A stretch of DNA of 64,000 nucleotides from CAVOKN01 sp963696505 (GCA_963696505.1 CAVOKN010000006.1:248001-312000), one strand, 5' to 3'; positions 9,201-18,148 are shown, counted from the stretch's first letter. Notes: generated by a model not told the origin, from the sequence alone. Numbers and translations are program-made.

Positions 9201-12200
9201 GTTGGTATCGTTCAGGGTGATGTTGCTGCCGGTGGCCGTAACCACGCCACCGAAGTCATTGGCGTTGTCCAATGTGATGGCGTTGGCACCGGCGTTGAGC
9301 GTCGTCGTGCCGGTCACGCTCAGCGCCCCCGTGTCGCTGATCGCGCCCGTGGCGGTGCTCGACAGGTTGCCGCCCACCGTGGTGGCGCCAAAGGTGGTGG
9401 CAGCGGCCGTGGTGGTCAGGTTGCCTGCCGTTGAGCCGCTCACGTTCAGCGCTCCACCCGCAGTCAGTACCCCGGCAGCGCTGGCCGTCAGCGCCGCGCT
9501 CAGTGCGTTGGTATCGTTCAGGGTGATGTTGCTGCCGGTGGCCGTAACCACGCCACCGAAGTCATTGGCGTTGTCCAATGTGATGGCGTTGGCACCGGCG
9601 TTGAGCGTCGTCGTGCCGGTCACGCTCAGCGCCCCCGTGTCGCTGATCGCGCCCGTGGCGGTGCTCGACAGGTTGCCGCCCACCGTGGTGGCGCCAAAGG
9701 TGGTGGCAGCGGCCGTGGTGGTCAGGTTGCCTGCCGTTGAGCCGCTCACGTTCAGCGCTCCACCCGCAGTCAGTACCCCGGCAGCGCTGGCCGTCAGCGC
9801 CGCGCTCAGTGCGTTGGTATCGTTCAGGGTGATGTTGCTGCCGGTGGCCGTAACCACGCCACCGAAGTCATTGGCGTTGTCCAATGTGATGGCGTTGGTA
9901 CCGGCGTTGAGCGTCGTCGTGCCGGTCACGCTCAGCGCGCCGCTGTCGGTAATACCTGCTGCCACGACTGACAGGGTCCCGGTCAAACTGGTCGCCGGAA
10001 GATCAACCGCAGCATTGTTGAACTCCAGCGCAAGATTGTTCAGCCCCGCAGGCAGCACTGGATAGAGCGCGCCCGCGTTGATGTTACGCAGCGCCACGTT
10101 AACCACGTCGCCCGTCCCTACCTCGGCAATCGTTACCACACCGCCAAAGTCATTCGCCTGGGTGCCCAGCAGCACGTCGGCCGTCGCGTTGTTGAGCGTA
10201 AAGCTGCTCGCTCCCGTGACAGCAAGAACACCGCTTTGGGTAATGTCGCCGCCAGCTGTGACGCCGAGCGTCGTGGCTGTCATCGCCCCCAAATCAATGC
10301 CGCCAACATCCACCAGGGTGATGTTGCTGCCGGTGGCCGTAACCACGCCACCGAAGTCATTGGCGTTGTCCAATGTGATGGCGTTGGCACCGGCGTTGAG
10401 CGTCGTCGTGCCGGTCACGCTCAGCGCCCCCGTGTCGCTGATGGTGCCCGCCGCCGTAACCGTAAGAGATCCCGTGCTAGTGATACCCGCCAGATCGATC
10501 CCGTTCACGTCCGCAATCGAAATACTCCCGCCACCGGTCGTCGTTGCGGTCAGGCTCTGCACCGCTGTGTTAACGCTAATACCGCCGCTAGCCGCGTTGA
10601 GGGTGACCAACCCGGTGTCGGCGCCAATCGTGCCGTTTCCGGAGATACCTCCCGATCCGTTAGCATCGGCGTCGGCAGTCAGCCGAATCGTGCCGCCACC
10701 CGAGACTGTGAGGCTCGCATTCAGGGCGATATCGTTGCCAGCTTCGAAGATCACACTGTTGCCCGTCCCCATGGTCACGGCATTGGCGACGGTGATGTTC
10801 TGCGTTGCCTGGAGGAACAACTCGTTGAAACCTACAACGTCGGCGATTTCGATCGTCAGATTGGCCGGAGCATCGGCGAAGGCGACATCCGGCGTGCCAG
10901 CGGCGTTGTTCGGCGGCGACACCTGAGTGGTGGTGTTCAGGACGATATTGTCCGGGTCGAGAAGGAGTGTTCCGCCAATGCCTGCGGGCGCACCGACGTT
11001 CACTGCCCCATCGAAGCCCAGTTGCCGCTTGCCTGAAACCTCGACCATACCTCCATTGCCCGCAATTTCACCACCTTGGGCACTGATGCTGCCGAAATAG
11101 CGGGTGGTGTCGTCGCCCCAAACGACTACCGTTCCCCCGTCGCCCGCGCGCACGGCGTCGGCGCTGATCCTTGCTCCCGCATCCGCGTAAGTACGGAAAG
11201 CGTTCTGTTCCGGCCCCTTTCCCTGCCAATTACCCCCCACCAGCACCGTCCCGCCGCCAGCATCGCCTGATGCGTCTATGCGCGCACCGTCGAACAGGCC
11301 GACGTATTCACCGAGGACTTTGACCGTGCCGCCGGTCTCGCCGGCGTCCGCTCCGGATGCCTGGGCGGTGCCGCTCACCGAGACGACGCCGGAGGATCCG
11401 CCGTCCAGGACGATGACGCCGTTGCGGTCGCTCAGGGTGTCGGCGCGGATGATGCCGCTGGTGTTGATCACGGTTTCCAGCGCCGCGTCCTGGGCGCGGG
11501 CGATGAGGTTGACGCGCCCGCCGTCGGCGGCCAGGGTGCCGCTGTTGTTGATGGCGGCGTCCACCGCTGCGCCGTCCACCGACAGGCTCACCAGACCGTC
11601 GCCGAATCGATCGAGGGTGACCCGGCTGCCGGCGGCCAGGCCGATGCTGCCGCCTTCCGCGGAGATGCTTCCCGCATTGACGACGCGGGTGCCGATGAGA
11701 ATCGTGGCGCCGCCGGGGGTGCGGATGCTGCCTTCATTGACCACGGCCCCCGCGTTGGGTCCGGCGGTGAACGCGTAGCGTCCAGCCAGGAAGTCCTCGT
11801 TGCCGATACCGAGGGACGAGGCGATGATGCCGCCGACATCGACTTGCGCGCCTCGGGCGAAGAGAACGCCCGAGGGATTCACCAGCACGATGCGACCGTT
11901 GGCCGACAGGCTGCCGTGGATCTCGCTCATGCTGCCGCCCAGCACCCGGTTGAGGGCAACGGCGGACGCGTTAGGCTGCACGAAGCGCACGCTCTCGGCG
12001 GCGCCGATGTTGAAGCTGCCCCAATTGATGATCGCCTTCTGGGTGCTCTGGTCGACCCGCATGGCGTTCGCCGCGGGGCTTGCCACCGTTGCCTGACCGG
12101 CGGCGATCTCTGCCCCGGTTGGCAGGGCTCGCGCGATGCTGGGAACGAAAGGCGCGACCAGGGTCGCGAGAAGCAGAGCAATCCTGCGCCGCGAGGGTCG

Positions 12201-12317
12201 TACGATAAGGCGCAGGGTGCGGGTCAGTCGGACCACGATGTTGCGGCGGGAACCCCGGGAATCACCGGCGCGGAGCGCTGCACGACGGACGGCACGGTTG
12301 GCAAGTTCAGTGCTCAT
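6249..12317 (-). CDS. TpsA two-partner-secretion adhesin (filamentous haemagglutinin / HMW1-like) with 102-aa repeats
   Basis: A 2022-aa secreted exoprotein. The start at 12317 has GGAGG 8 nt upstream. The long basic N-region ends in a hydrophobic stretch with a signal-peptidase site after ARA (about residue 64). The TPS domain follows (about 66-310) with the NPSGVLFA-type motif and the VNWGSFNIG-like sequence INWGSFNIG. The middle is beta-helix: MBG/YDG-like Asn/Thr/Gly-rich repeats, including the 306-bp array. The C-terminus is a distinct conserved-looking segment ending with two Cys 11 residues apart, 4 residues from the stop. HMW1 is tethered to its transporter by a C-terminal disulfide loop of this type. 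The partner transporter is directly upstream in the same operon. No toxin domain was found, so an adhesin or biofilm role is inferred. Confidence 0.9.
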   Translation of the reverse strand: MSTELANRAVRRAALRAGDSRGSRRNIVVRLTRTLRLIVRPSRRRIALLLATLVAPFVPSIARALPTGAEIAAGQATVASPAANAMRVDQSTQKAIINWGSFNIGAAESVRFVQPNASAVALNRVLGGSMSEIHGSLSANGRIVLVNPSGVLFARGAQVDVGGIIASSLGIGNEDFLAGRYAFTAGPNAGAVVNEGSIRTPGGATILIGTRVVNAGSISAEGGSIGLAAGSRVTLDRFGDGLVSLSVDGAAVDAAINNSGTLAADGGRVNLIARAQDAALETVINTSGIIRADTLSDRNGVIVLDGGSSGVVSVSGTAQASGADAGETGGTVKVLGEYVGLFDGARIDASGDAGGGTVLVGGNWQGKGPEQNAFRTYADAGARISADAVRAGDGGTVVVWGDDTTRYFGSISAQGGEIAGNGGMVEVSGKRQLGFDGAVNVGAPAGIGGTLLLDPDNIVLNTTTQVSPPNNAAGTPDVAFADAPANLTIEIADVVGFNELFLQATQNITVANAVTMGTGNSVIFEAGNDIALNASLTVSGGGTIRLTADADANGSGGISGNGTIGADTGLVTLNAASGGISVNTAVQSLTATTTGGGSISIADVNGIDLAGITSTGSLTVTAAGTISDTGALSVTGTTTLNAGANAITLDNANDFGGVVTATGSNITLVDVGGIDLGAMTATTLGVTAGGDITQSGVLAVTGASSFTLNNATADVLLGTQANDFGGVVTIAEVGTGDVVNVALRNINAGALYPVLPAGLNNLALEFNNAAVDLPATSLTGTLSVVAAGITDSGALSVTGTTTLNAGTNAITLDNANDFGGVVTATGSNITLNDTNALSAALTASAAGVLTAGGALNVSGSTAGNLTTTAAATTFGATTVGGNLSSTATGAISDTGALSVTGTTTLNAGANAITLDNANDFGGVVTATGSNITLNDTNALSAALTASAAGVLTAGGALNVSGSTAGNLTTTAAATTFGATTVGGNLSSTATGAISDTGALSVTGTTTLNAGANAITLDNANDFGGVVTATGSNITLNDTNALSAALTASAAGVLTAGGALNVSGSTAGNLTTTAAATTFGATTVGGNLSSTATGAISDTGALSVTGTTTLNAGTNAITLDNANDFGGVVTATGSNITLNDTNALSAALTASAAGVLTAGGALNVSGSTAGNLTTTAAATTFGATTVGGNLSSTATGAISDTGALSVTGTTTLNAGANAITLDNANDFGGVVTATGSNITLNDTNALSAALTASAAGVLTAGGALNVSGSTAGNLTTTAAATTFGATTVGGNLSSTATGAISDTGALSVTGTTTLNAGTNAITLDNANDFGGVVTATGSNITLNDTNALSAALTASAAGVLTAGGALNVSGSTAGNLTTTAAATTFGATTVGGNLSSTATGAISDTGALSVTGTTTLNAGTNAITLDNANDFGGVVTATGSNITLNDTNALSAALTASAAGVLTAGGALNVSGSTAGNLTTTAAATTFGATTVGGNLSSTATGAISDTGALSVTGTTTLNAGTNAITLDNANDFGGVVTATGSNITLNDTNALSAALTASAAGVLTAGGALNVSGSTAGNLTTTAAATTFGATTVGGNLSSTATGAISDTGALSVTGTTTLNAGANAITLDNANDFGGVVTATGSNITLNDTNALSAALTASAAGVLTAGGALNVSGSTAGNLTTTAAATTFGATTVGGNLSSTATGAISDTGALSVTGTTTLNAGANAITLDNANDFGGAVSVNGGAIAVNDVSVLQIATLGNAPNQPVTLSAGGGLSLPAAPISTGSADLTLISGGSLTVTHNLSGATVRLTANGGDIVQTDPTTVSVSGGTVELTASGSIGSCSSPANCLSTLNNAIAPLGSFRVLSQNVIANGGGEGVNLFEDSGVVGVRVVGTAGPLGTFRFEERIPGLIDVVIKGDPGVVIKSIDPTTGGITIVLVDNGPAVTRAFQAAANLQGQAISLVDEERRRAFSTDSLRDHVNEGGTVPLDALPVYPHEGGLAVSAPVCASEFLSSGGGCGAK
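7105..9938 (-). repeat. Tandem array of 306-bp repeats (9 full units plus about 80 bp)
   Basis: The marker sequence AAGTCATTGG recurs at exact 306-bp steps from 7111 to 9865 (10 occurrences); another isolated partial unit is at 10357. 306 bp equals 102 codons, so copy-number change keeps the adhesin frame. The units look identical apart from one alternating base (C or T, giving Ala or Thr in the NAG[A/T]NAITL segment). Going rightward the pattern is C C T T T C T C C T. Such uniformity implies recent amplification or ongoing gene conversion; copy number in an assembly may be unreliable. Confidence 0.95.
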
Positions 12318-12406
12318 GTTCTTGACCTCCGACGAATGCTTGATCCAATGAAAGGCGTCGCAACGTGGACCGGGACAATGCCTCGATTCGCTGCGGCAAA
12401 GCCGCT

Positions 12407-14128
12407 TCAAAAACTCATGGATGCCTGGAAATAGACGCGGGGATCGCGCTCGGCCGGGTCTGTCTGCCCGGGGGCAGGGGTACCGTCATCCGGCCAGGCG
12501 ACGGACACCCTGAAGGCAAGGCCGCCCTTCTTGACGCTGCTAAGGCCGATGCCATAGCCACCGCGTTCGAGCGTGACGTCGTTACCCTCGCCGATGAAGT
12601 CGCCCGGATTCGCGTTCCTGTGGGAACGGCCCCAGTCGTAGAACAGGCTGGCGGTCAATGGCGCGCCGAAGAGGCGCACGACCGGCAGGTCGCGCCGAAG
12701 CTCGACGGTGAACCGCGAGCCTTCGTCGCCCGGCGCATCGCCGACCGGATAGGCCCGGACTGCGTTCGGCCCGCCCAGGAAGAACTCTTCCAGCGGATCG
12801 AGATTCTTCGAAGCCCATTGCCCTGTGCCGGAGAGCAGGACGAAGAACTCGGCGGGCAAAGCCTGGAGCCGGGAAGCCGACCACCGGACCAACTCGAAGT
12901 CGCCCGCAGTCTTGCCCGAGAGTTGATCGTTGCGCAGGGTCGTGGGGTTGAGAATATCCAGATCACCCGAAATGAAATTCAGCAAACCCCAGCTATAGCC
13001 TTTCCAACTGTCGAAGAGATCGCCCGAGACCTCGATCGACGCGGCGCGAACTTCCTTGTTGTTCTCGATGCCGGCGACGTCCCTCGCGTCGGTCGAGTCG
13101 TAGCCCGCGCGCACGAACAGGTTGGCATCGCGGCGCCGGACGAGGGGGTGGATCACATTGACGCTGGCGATCTGGGCATCGCCGTGGGCATCCAGCGCTT
13201 CGAACTCGGCATTCTTGGAGAGGCGGTAATTGAGGTTCGCGTACGAGAGCGCGAGCTTCGTCCCGTAAGGCCCCACCGGCAGGATGTAGTTCAGGCTGAG
13301 GAGATTCGTGTCCGGCTCTTCGGCGATCTGGCCGCGAAGAGAGAGGCGATCGCCCCGCGAAAGCGGGCCATTGACATGAACGGTCGCGCCTATCCTGTGC
13401 TCGCCCGCATACCGCACGCCGTGATTGTCGAAGTCGAATTCGAAATCGACCAGCTTGCGCCCGGGATCAGGGACCACCTCGACGGTCAGGTCCGCGGTTC
13501 CCAAGTCCTTGCCGGGTTCGAGGTAGGACTTCACCTCCAGCGGAGCCATGTCACGAATTAGCAACAGGGGTCGCTCTAGCCTGGCCTCGGTGATGAGATC
13601 CCCGGATTTCAGATGCGCATCGACGATGCTCTGTGCCTGGCTCTCGGAGAAGCGCGTACCTGGGGCAACCTTCACCTTGACCTGACCGAGCCGCCCCTCG
13701 ACCACCGCAACCTCGACAACCCCGTCGCGGATTTCCTGTTTCGGCAGATAGGCAACCGCCAGGAAGTAGCCGCGCGACGTGTAGATCCGCCGGACCTTCT
13801 TGGCCGCGTCCACCAGTTCGACGGAGCTGAGTTCCTTTCCGACGTCCCCGGCCAGCGCTGCCTGCAGCGTCCCCGTATCGATGGCCGTATTGCCCGAGAT
13901 GCGGAAGCTGCTCACTCGCACCTTCACGGCCGGATCCAGTTGGAGCGCCGGCCGGTCGTCGGGAATGGCACTGGGCAGTACCGGTGCCCCCCGTTCCGGG
14001 GGCGGCGCCGGTTCCTCTACCGAGCGCAGGACGCCCGCCGCCCCCGGCGGAGGCGTGGGTGTCTGGGCGAGTGAAGCGGAAGTGGAGAAGAGAGCGACAA
14101 GAACGACGGGCAAGCGTGGACCGATCAT
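12407..14128 (-). CDS. TpsB/ShlB/FhaC-family outer-membrane transporter
   Basis: A 573-aa Omp85-superfamily secretion pore. A signal peptide (about 1-22, cleaved after LAQ) is followed by a proline-rich linker. Two POTRA domains come next (first beginning VRVSSFRISGNTAID, about residues 70-145). Then comes a 16-strand beta-barrel containing the NAVRAYP sequence, the VRGY-like element of the conserved L6 loop, and ending in the terminal Phe typical of barrel proteins. It secretes the adhesin encoded 89 bp downstream. The start MIGPRLP is chosen because it begins the signal peptide and has GAGG about 9 nt upstream. Confidence 0.93.
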   Translation of the reverse strand: MIGPRLPVVLVALFSTSASLAQTPTPPPGAAGVLRSVEEPAPPPERGAPVLPSAIPDDRPALQLDPAVKVRVSSFRISGNTAIDTGTLQAALAGDVGKELSSVELVDAAKKVRRIYTSRGYFLAVAYLPKQEIRDGVVEVAVVEGRLGQVKVKVAPGTRFSESQAQSIVDAHLKSGDLITEARLERPLLLIRDMAPLEVKSYLEPGKDLGTADLTVEVVPDPGRKLVDFEFDFDNHGVRYAGEHRIGATVHVNGPLSRGDRLSLRGQIAEEPDTNLLSLNYILPVGPYGTKLALSYANLNYRLSKNAEFEALDAHGDAQIASVNVIHPLVRRRDANLFVRAGYDSTDARDVAGIENNKEVRAASIEVSGDLFDSWKGYSWGLLNFISGDLDILNPTTLRNDQLSGKTAGDFELVRWSASRLQALPAEFFVLLSGTGQWASKNLDPLEEFFLGGPNAVRAYPVGDAPGDEGSRFTVELRRDLPVVRLFGAPLTASLFYDWGRSHRNANPGDFIGEGNDVTLERGGYGIGLSSVKKGGLAFRVSVAWPDDGTPAPGQTDPAERDPRVYFQASMSF

Positions 14129-14210
14129 GGTTTTCTGCCTCGAAGGATCTTCTTGACTTCTATTCCCGGGCCGAATCTCCCTTGCATGGTGCGCCCGGAG
14201 TCCGCGAACC

Positions 14211-14238
14211 ATATTACTCCAAGCAGCATGATCAACAA
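14211..14238 (-). promoter_or_regulatory. Weak sigma-70-like promoter candidate for tpsBA
   Basis: Reading leftward, TTGTTG (14238-14233) and TAATAT (14216-14211) are separated by 16 bp. The -10 matches 4/6 and the -35 3/6. It lies about 85 bp before the tpsB start. Confidence 0.25.
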
Positions 14239-14468
14239 GTAGTCGGATCAAATCCCGCGCCCGCGAAGATAGCAGAACGGACACGAATCCCTTGCTGGGA
14301 GAGCGTATGAGGGGCATCCCCCGAGCGGGCGCCGTGAGCTTCCCGGAATCCGTCTTCCCTCCAGGCGGTTGATCCCGGCAATCCGATCTGATAAGTCCCG
14401 CGATGCGCGAAGCCCCGTCCTAATCGCTCGTAGGTTATCCGGGCGACGGATCTGTGGCTGCGCCGCAA

Positions 14469-14511
14469 CACCGGCGTCGCGCCTGCATCCAGCGCGCAAG
14501 TTGCGCCGGTG
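14469..14511 (-). terminator. Hairpin after the CHAT gene
   Basis: CACCGGCG (14469-14476) and CGCCGGTG (14504-14511) are a perfect inverted repeat with further internal GCGC pairing. It begins 4 nt beyond the CHAT stop codon. No U-tract follows, so Rho-assisted termination or mRNA stabilisation is as likely as intrinsic termination. Confidence 0.4.
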
Positions 14512-14514
14512 CCG

Positions 14515-16833
14515 TCAGATGCCCTGTCCGGTAATGAAGAACGCGGCCCAGAAGAACGGATGGGGGCGCTTCTTGCGCGTTTCCATCTGCGCAGCACGCA
14601 GGGCGTCGCGCTTGCTCATCCCGGACTTGATGCTGGCATAGAAGCGCTGCATCAGGAAGGTGGTGGCCTCGTCGTCCACTTCCCACAGGGTGGCGACGAC
14701 GTTGGCGGCACCGGCGTAAAGGAAGCCGCGGGTAAGACCCACCACGTCGTCGCCGCTGAGTACGGCGCCGAGGCCGGTCTCGCAGGCGCTCAGCGTCACC
14801 AGTTCGGCGTCGAGCCGCATCCCGTAAAGCTCGCTGGTGGTGAGCGACCCGTCGTTCTCGCCGTCCGGCGCCAGCAGCAGCCGCGAGCGCAGCGCGTCCT
14901 GGGCGTTGTACTCACCATGCGAGGCCACGTGCAGGGTGCGAAATCCCGGCGCCAGGCGCTTGAAGCTCGTCTCAGATGCGCTGCGGCGGGTCAGCAGTTC
15001 GCTCTTGGCGCCCATTGCCGAAATCGCCCTGGCCTCCTTCTCCGCCGCCGGGAGATCGAGACGCGCGTCCCCCACGTCTGGATTGCCCAGCACCAGCATG
15101 CTGTCCAGGCTGCGGCCTCGCGGCGGTTTGAGAAACTTCACGACGCTGGCACTGGGCAGGAAGCGCAGGTTGTGGCGCTCGACCCAGTAGTCGTTGCCGT
15201 CGTGCAATGCGGCGAAGGACACGTAATGCAGCAGGCCGTGGGGGATGACAAGGAGGTTCTTCGCCGCCAGTTCGGCCTGCAGCGGCCGCACCAGCCGGTC
15301 GTAGAGCGCGCGTGCCTCGTCCTGCACCCTGTCGCCCCGCGCCTCAAGCTCCTTGCGGAAGCGGCGCACCAGCGGTTCCAGATCCCCGGCATCCAGCTTG
15401 CGTACCGTCACCTTGTTGCGCGACACCGCAGCGGCGTACAGGTCCTGGCCGTGGGCATAGTATTCGAGCACCGCCTCGTCCGGCTCCAGACGCGACTGAA
15501 CCTCCCGGGCCGAGATGGAGGTCACCGCAATGAGCGAGGCGAGCTCCGGGGAGATCGAACTCAGCTCCGCCCGCGCCTTCTTCAAGCTCGGCGCGGCACG
15601 GCTTTCCCCCGCGCGGCTCGCGGCCAGGGGCAATTGCGCGGCGGCGGCGCTGCCCGCCTCGCGCAGCATTGTCAGCGTCGCCGCAACCGCCTTTTCCTCG
15701 CCCCGCGGCGCCGCGAAGTCGTCCTTCGCCGCCAGCAGATCCACCAGCGCCCGCGCCTTGGCGCGCTCGATGATCTCGAACGCAGCCTCGCTGCGGCCGA
15801 GTTGCAGGAGGGCGCCGACGGCACGCGCATAGACCACCTGCTTGTCACCGACGAAGCCGATCTTCGCCGTTTCGGTGTTGATGCTGGCACGCTGCTCCTC
15901 GATGGCGTCGATGGCGCGGCGGTAGAACTCCACCGCCTCGTCGTGGCGCCCTTCGGCGTCGGCGATGCGTCCGCGGTCGTAGAGGATCAGCCAGTAGATC
16001 TCGCCGTTGGCGCGCACCGCATCGGTCGCGAGCAGGCGGTCGAAGCCGGCTTTGGCCTCCGCCGTCTGGCCGGTTTCGAGAAGCGCCCGATTGACGAGGA
16101 ATCCGCGCGGCAGTTCGGCCCAGGTCCAGTTGCTCACGCCCCGGAAGGCGGCACCGCTCACCAGGTTGTCGAGGAAGACCTTGAACTCGAAGCTCGTGTC
16201 GGCGCGGATCGCCGCCAGCGCTTTGTCATAGCGGCCGAGCGCCGACCAGCTGCGGGCCAGCGCCATTGCCTTGATGCCGGCATAGTCCGAAGCCGCGGGC
16301 CACGCGACGCTGACTTTCGCCAGCCTCTGCGCGTGCTGCTCCCCGGCGGCACGGTCGCCGGACAGGGTCGAGCCGATCGACATCAGCGCCAGGGCCTCGA
16401 TCTCCATGTCCTTGTCCAGGCTGCGCTCGGCTTCCATCCACGCCAGCACCTTCGCCGCCTCGGCAACCGCCTCCTTGTGCTGGCCGAGTTCCACCTGAGC
16501 CGTGGCGCGCATCAGATGTACCGTGGGTGTCGCGTCGTCCAGCCCGAACAGCCGGGTGTGGCGCGGCCCCTTGCGGATCGCTTCGCTCAGCCGATCGAGG
16601 CAAGGCATCAGCTTGCCGTAGCGCTTGATCCTGGAATAGGCAAAGCACAGCGCATGCTGGTCGGGCGTGGCGAGCGGACCGCGCGCCGCTTCCGACTCCA
16701 GCAGCCGCTCCAACTCGTCGAAGCGCCCGGTGGCGGCAAGCTGCGCCGCGTCGGTGCCGAGATCGGCCCGCACCGGCGGCAGCGCCAGCGCGCAGCCCAG
16801 GATGATTGCGGCGAGGCGCGCCAGACGGCTCAT
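14515..16833 (-). CDS. Exported TPR-CHAT domain peptidase-like protein
   Basis: A 772-aa protein. A signal peptide (about 1-23, ending PPVRA-D) is followed by a long alpha-helical TPR solenoid (about 30-450). The C-terminal CHAT domain is the caspase-like peptidase fold. Both catalytic elements are present: the His in HVASHGEYN and the Cys in SACETGLG, followed by the DDVVGLTRGFLYAGA segment typical of CHAT. The start at 16833 is chosen because it begins the signal peptide; it lies 7 bp after the upstream OMP stop. CHAT proteins are often encoded near two-partner-secretion genes, and the location suggests processing or control of the secreted adhesin in the periplasm. That role is inference. 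Confidence 0.9.
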   Translation of the reverse strand: MSRLARLAAIILGCALALPPVRADLGTDAAQLAATGRFDELERLLESEAARGPLATPDQHALCFAYSRIKRYGKLMPCLDRLSEAIRKGPRHTRLFGLDDATPTVHLMRATAQVELGQHKEAVAEAAKVLAWMEAERSLDKDMEIEALALMSIGSTLSGDRAAGEQHAQRLAKVSVAWPAASDYAGIKAMALARSWSALGRYDKALAAIRADTSFEFKVFLDNLVSGAAFRGVSNWTWAELPRGFLVNRALLETGQTAEAKAGFDRLLATDAVRANGEIYWLILYDRGRIADAEGRHDEAVEFYRRAIDAIEEQRASINTETAKIGFVGDKQVVYARAVGALLQLGRSEAAFEIIERAKARALVDLLAAKDDFAAPRGEEKAVAATLTMLREAGSAAAAQLPLAASRAGESRAAPSLKKARAELSSISPELASLIAVTSISAREVQSRLEPDEAVLEYYAHGQDLYAAAVSRNKVTVRKLDAGDLEPLVRRFRKELEARGDRVQDEARALYDRLVRPLQAELAAKNLLVIPHGLLHYVSFAALHDGNDYWVERHNLRFLPSASVVKFLKPPRGRSLDSMLVLGNPDVGDARLDLPAAEKEARAISAMGAKSELLTRRSASETSFKRLAPGFRTLHVASHGEYNAQDALRSRLLLAPDGENDGSLTTSELYGMRLDAELVTLSACETGLGAVLSGDDVVGLTRGFLYAGAANVVATLWEVDDEATTFLMQRFYASIKSGMSKRDALRAAQMETRKKRPHPFFWAAFFITGQGI

Positions 16834-16840
16834 CGCCGGA

Positions 16841-18097
16841 TCAGAACCAGTAGCCGATATTCGCCGACAGCCCGCTCGTGTCAGGTCCGTACAGGAAGTT
16901 GAGGCCGCCGCGCACGAAACTGCGGGAGGAGAAGGCGCTGCGGTTGGTGCCGAGCGTGATGCCAAGCTCCTGGGTGTTGTTGACATAGATCTCGGTGCCC
17001 AGGTAGCGCGTGTCGATCAGCGAATACTCCACGGACAACGGCATGCCGCCTACGGTCACCGGCTGACTGAACATCACGCCGTTGCGCAGCACCACGTTGT
17101 CGATGTCCGGATTGAACGAATAGTCGCCGGCCTCGACCCGGAGCGTCGTGTAGTAGCCCAGCATGTTGCCGATTGCCATGTCGAAGCTCGCGAAGCGCAT
17201 CACGTAGGTGCTGGAGACCGATGCCGACGCCACACCCGAAACGGTCGCCATGTCCTCCGACGCCACCACGCCCAGGCGCACCGCGGGAGCGATCGACCAG
17301 GCATCGTTCATCGGCACGCGATAGCTCACACCGGGACTCAAGTGGTAGAACTTGGCGCCCTCGGTGTCGGACATCGTGATCGGCATGCCCAGCACGAGCT
17401 TGCGGCGCGGGTCGATGTTGTTGCGGATGGTGTAGGACAGCGGCAGCGTGGTGACCCGGGTGTCGAGATCCTTGACCGAGAACGAAGTGAAATTGAGCCC
17501 CACGCCGATCAGGTTGCCGGGCTGGGTTTCGGCCCGGGACGGCAGAGTGTCGAAGGCGTCGGCGAAGTCCGCCGCCACCGCTGTCGGAATCAGCCCGCCC
17601 GGCCCCGAGATCGGGCTGTGGGGGGAATTGGCTGCCTGGTACCGCATCATCTCGCCGATGACGCCGGAGTTCTTCAGGTAGTCCTCCAACTGTTGTTCCG
17701 AATCGTCGCGCGTGACACCGTTGAACTCGACCGCGACGCCCAGGGCGGGGATGCGAAACAACAACCGCGTGCCGGCGCCGGTGGCTCCCTCGACCGGATA
17801 GGCGAGGTTCATCGGCAGCGAATTGAAGAACAAGTCGAGGCTAGCTGGCTCGGTCCCCGTGTAATCGGGATTGACCGCCCTCAGGCCGTTGGTGCCCAGG
17901 CCATCGAACAGCGTGCCGACGGTATTGAATCCCGCCGTACCGCAGCTCGCGGCTTCAGCGCCCGGCTGCACCAGGAACCCCACGCCGTAAAGCCCGCTAG
18001 TCGGTGCCACGCAGGGCGTCGCCACTTGCGCCTGCGCTCCGCCGCACAGCGCGGCGATCAGGACCGCGCCCGGCAGCACGCTGGATCGTGTATTCAT
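16841..18097 (-). CDS. Outer-membrane protein of unknown function
   Basis: A 418-aa protein with a clear signal peptide (about 1-23, AQA-Q) and alternating aromatic/hydrophobic beta-strand pattern, ending in GYWF. The terminal Phe is the usual BAM recognition signature. Several short strand-loop motifs (SLSYTIRNN, RLGVVASED, GVMFSQPV) suggest a beta-barrel. It has two close N-terminal Cys and no recognised family motif. GGGGAG lies about 7 nt upstream of the ATG. It is first in the OMP-CHAT-tpsB-tpsA run and is only 7 bp from the CHAT gene, so the pair is likely co-expressed. Confidence 0.75.
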   Translation of the reverse strand: MNTRSSVLPGAVLIAALCGGAQAQVATPCVAPTSGLYGVGFLVQPGAEAASCGTAGFNTVGTLFDGLGTNGLRAVNPDYTGTEPASLDLFFNSLPMNLAYPVEGATGAGTRLLFRIPALGVAVEFNGVTRDDSEQQLEDYLKNSGVIGEMMRYQAANSPHSPISGPGGLIPTAVAADFADAFDTLPSRAETQPGNLIGVGLNFTSFSVKDLDTRVTTLPLSYTIRNNIDPRRKLVLGMPITMSDTEGAKFYHLSPGVSYRVPMNDAWSIAPAVRLGVVASEDMATVSGVASASVSSTYVMRFASFDMAIGNMLGYYTTLRVEAGDYSFNPDIDNVVLRNGVMFSQPVTVGGMPLSVEYSLIDTRYLGTEIYVNNTQELGITLGTNRSAFSSRSFVRGGLNFLYGPDTSGLSANIGYWF

Positions 18098-18148
18098 TGT
18101 CTGCTCTCCCCTGTTTGCGATGCGGCCATCGCCACCCCGCTGCGGATT

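Larger units (their letters stand above)
14129..14514. other. Intergenic region between CHAT gene and tpsB
   Basis: 386 bp without a credible gene. It holds a terminator-like hairpin just after the CHAT stop and a weak promoter candidate before tpsB (separate entries), suggesting that tpsBA is its own transcription unit. Confidence 0.5.

Noticed and set aside
7105..9938. Regular repeat array considered as CRISPR
   Set aside because: Units are contiguous 306-bp coding repeats without spacers, and no cas genes are near.
7033..10065. 1010-residue plus-strand ORF through the adhesin repeat array
   Set aside because: It is the antisense of a 102-codon-period repeat, so one stop-free unit repeats indefinitely. 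The minus strand encodes a recognisable TPS adhesin with signal peptide and start site.
14236..14275. tRNA 3'-end-like sequence (CGGATCAAATCCCGCGCCCGC)
   Set aside because: Only a T-arm-like stretch; no matching acceptor, D-arm or anticodon arm upstream and no CCA. Not a tRNA and not a convincing attachment-site remnant.
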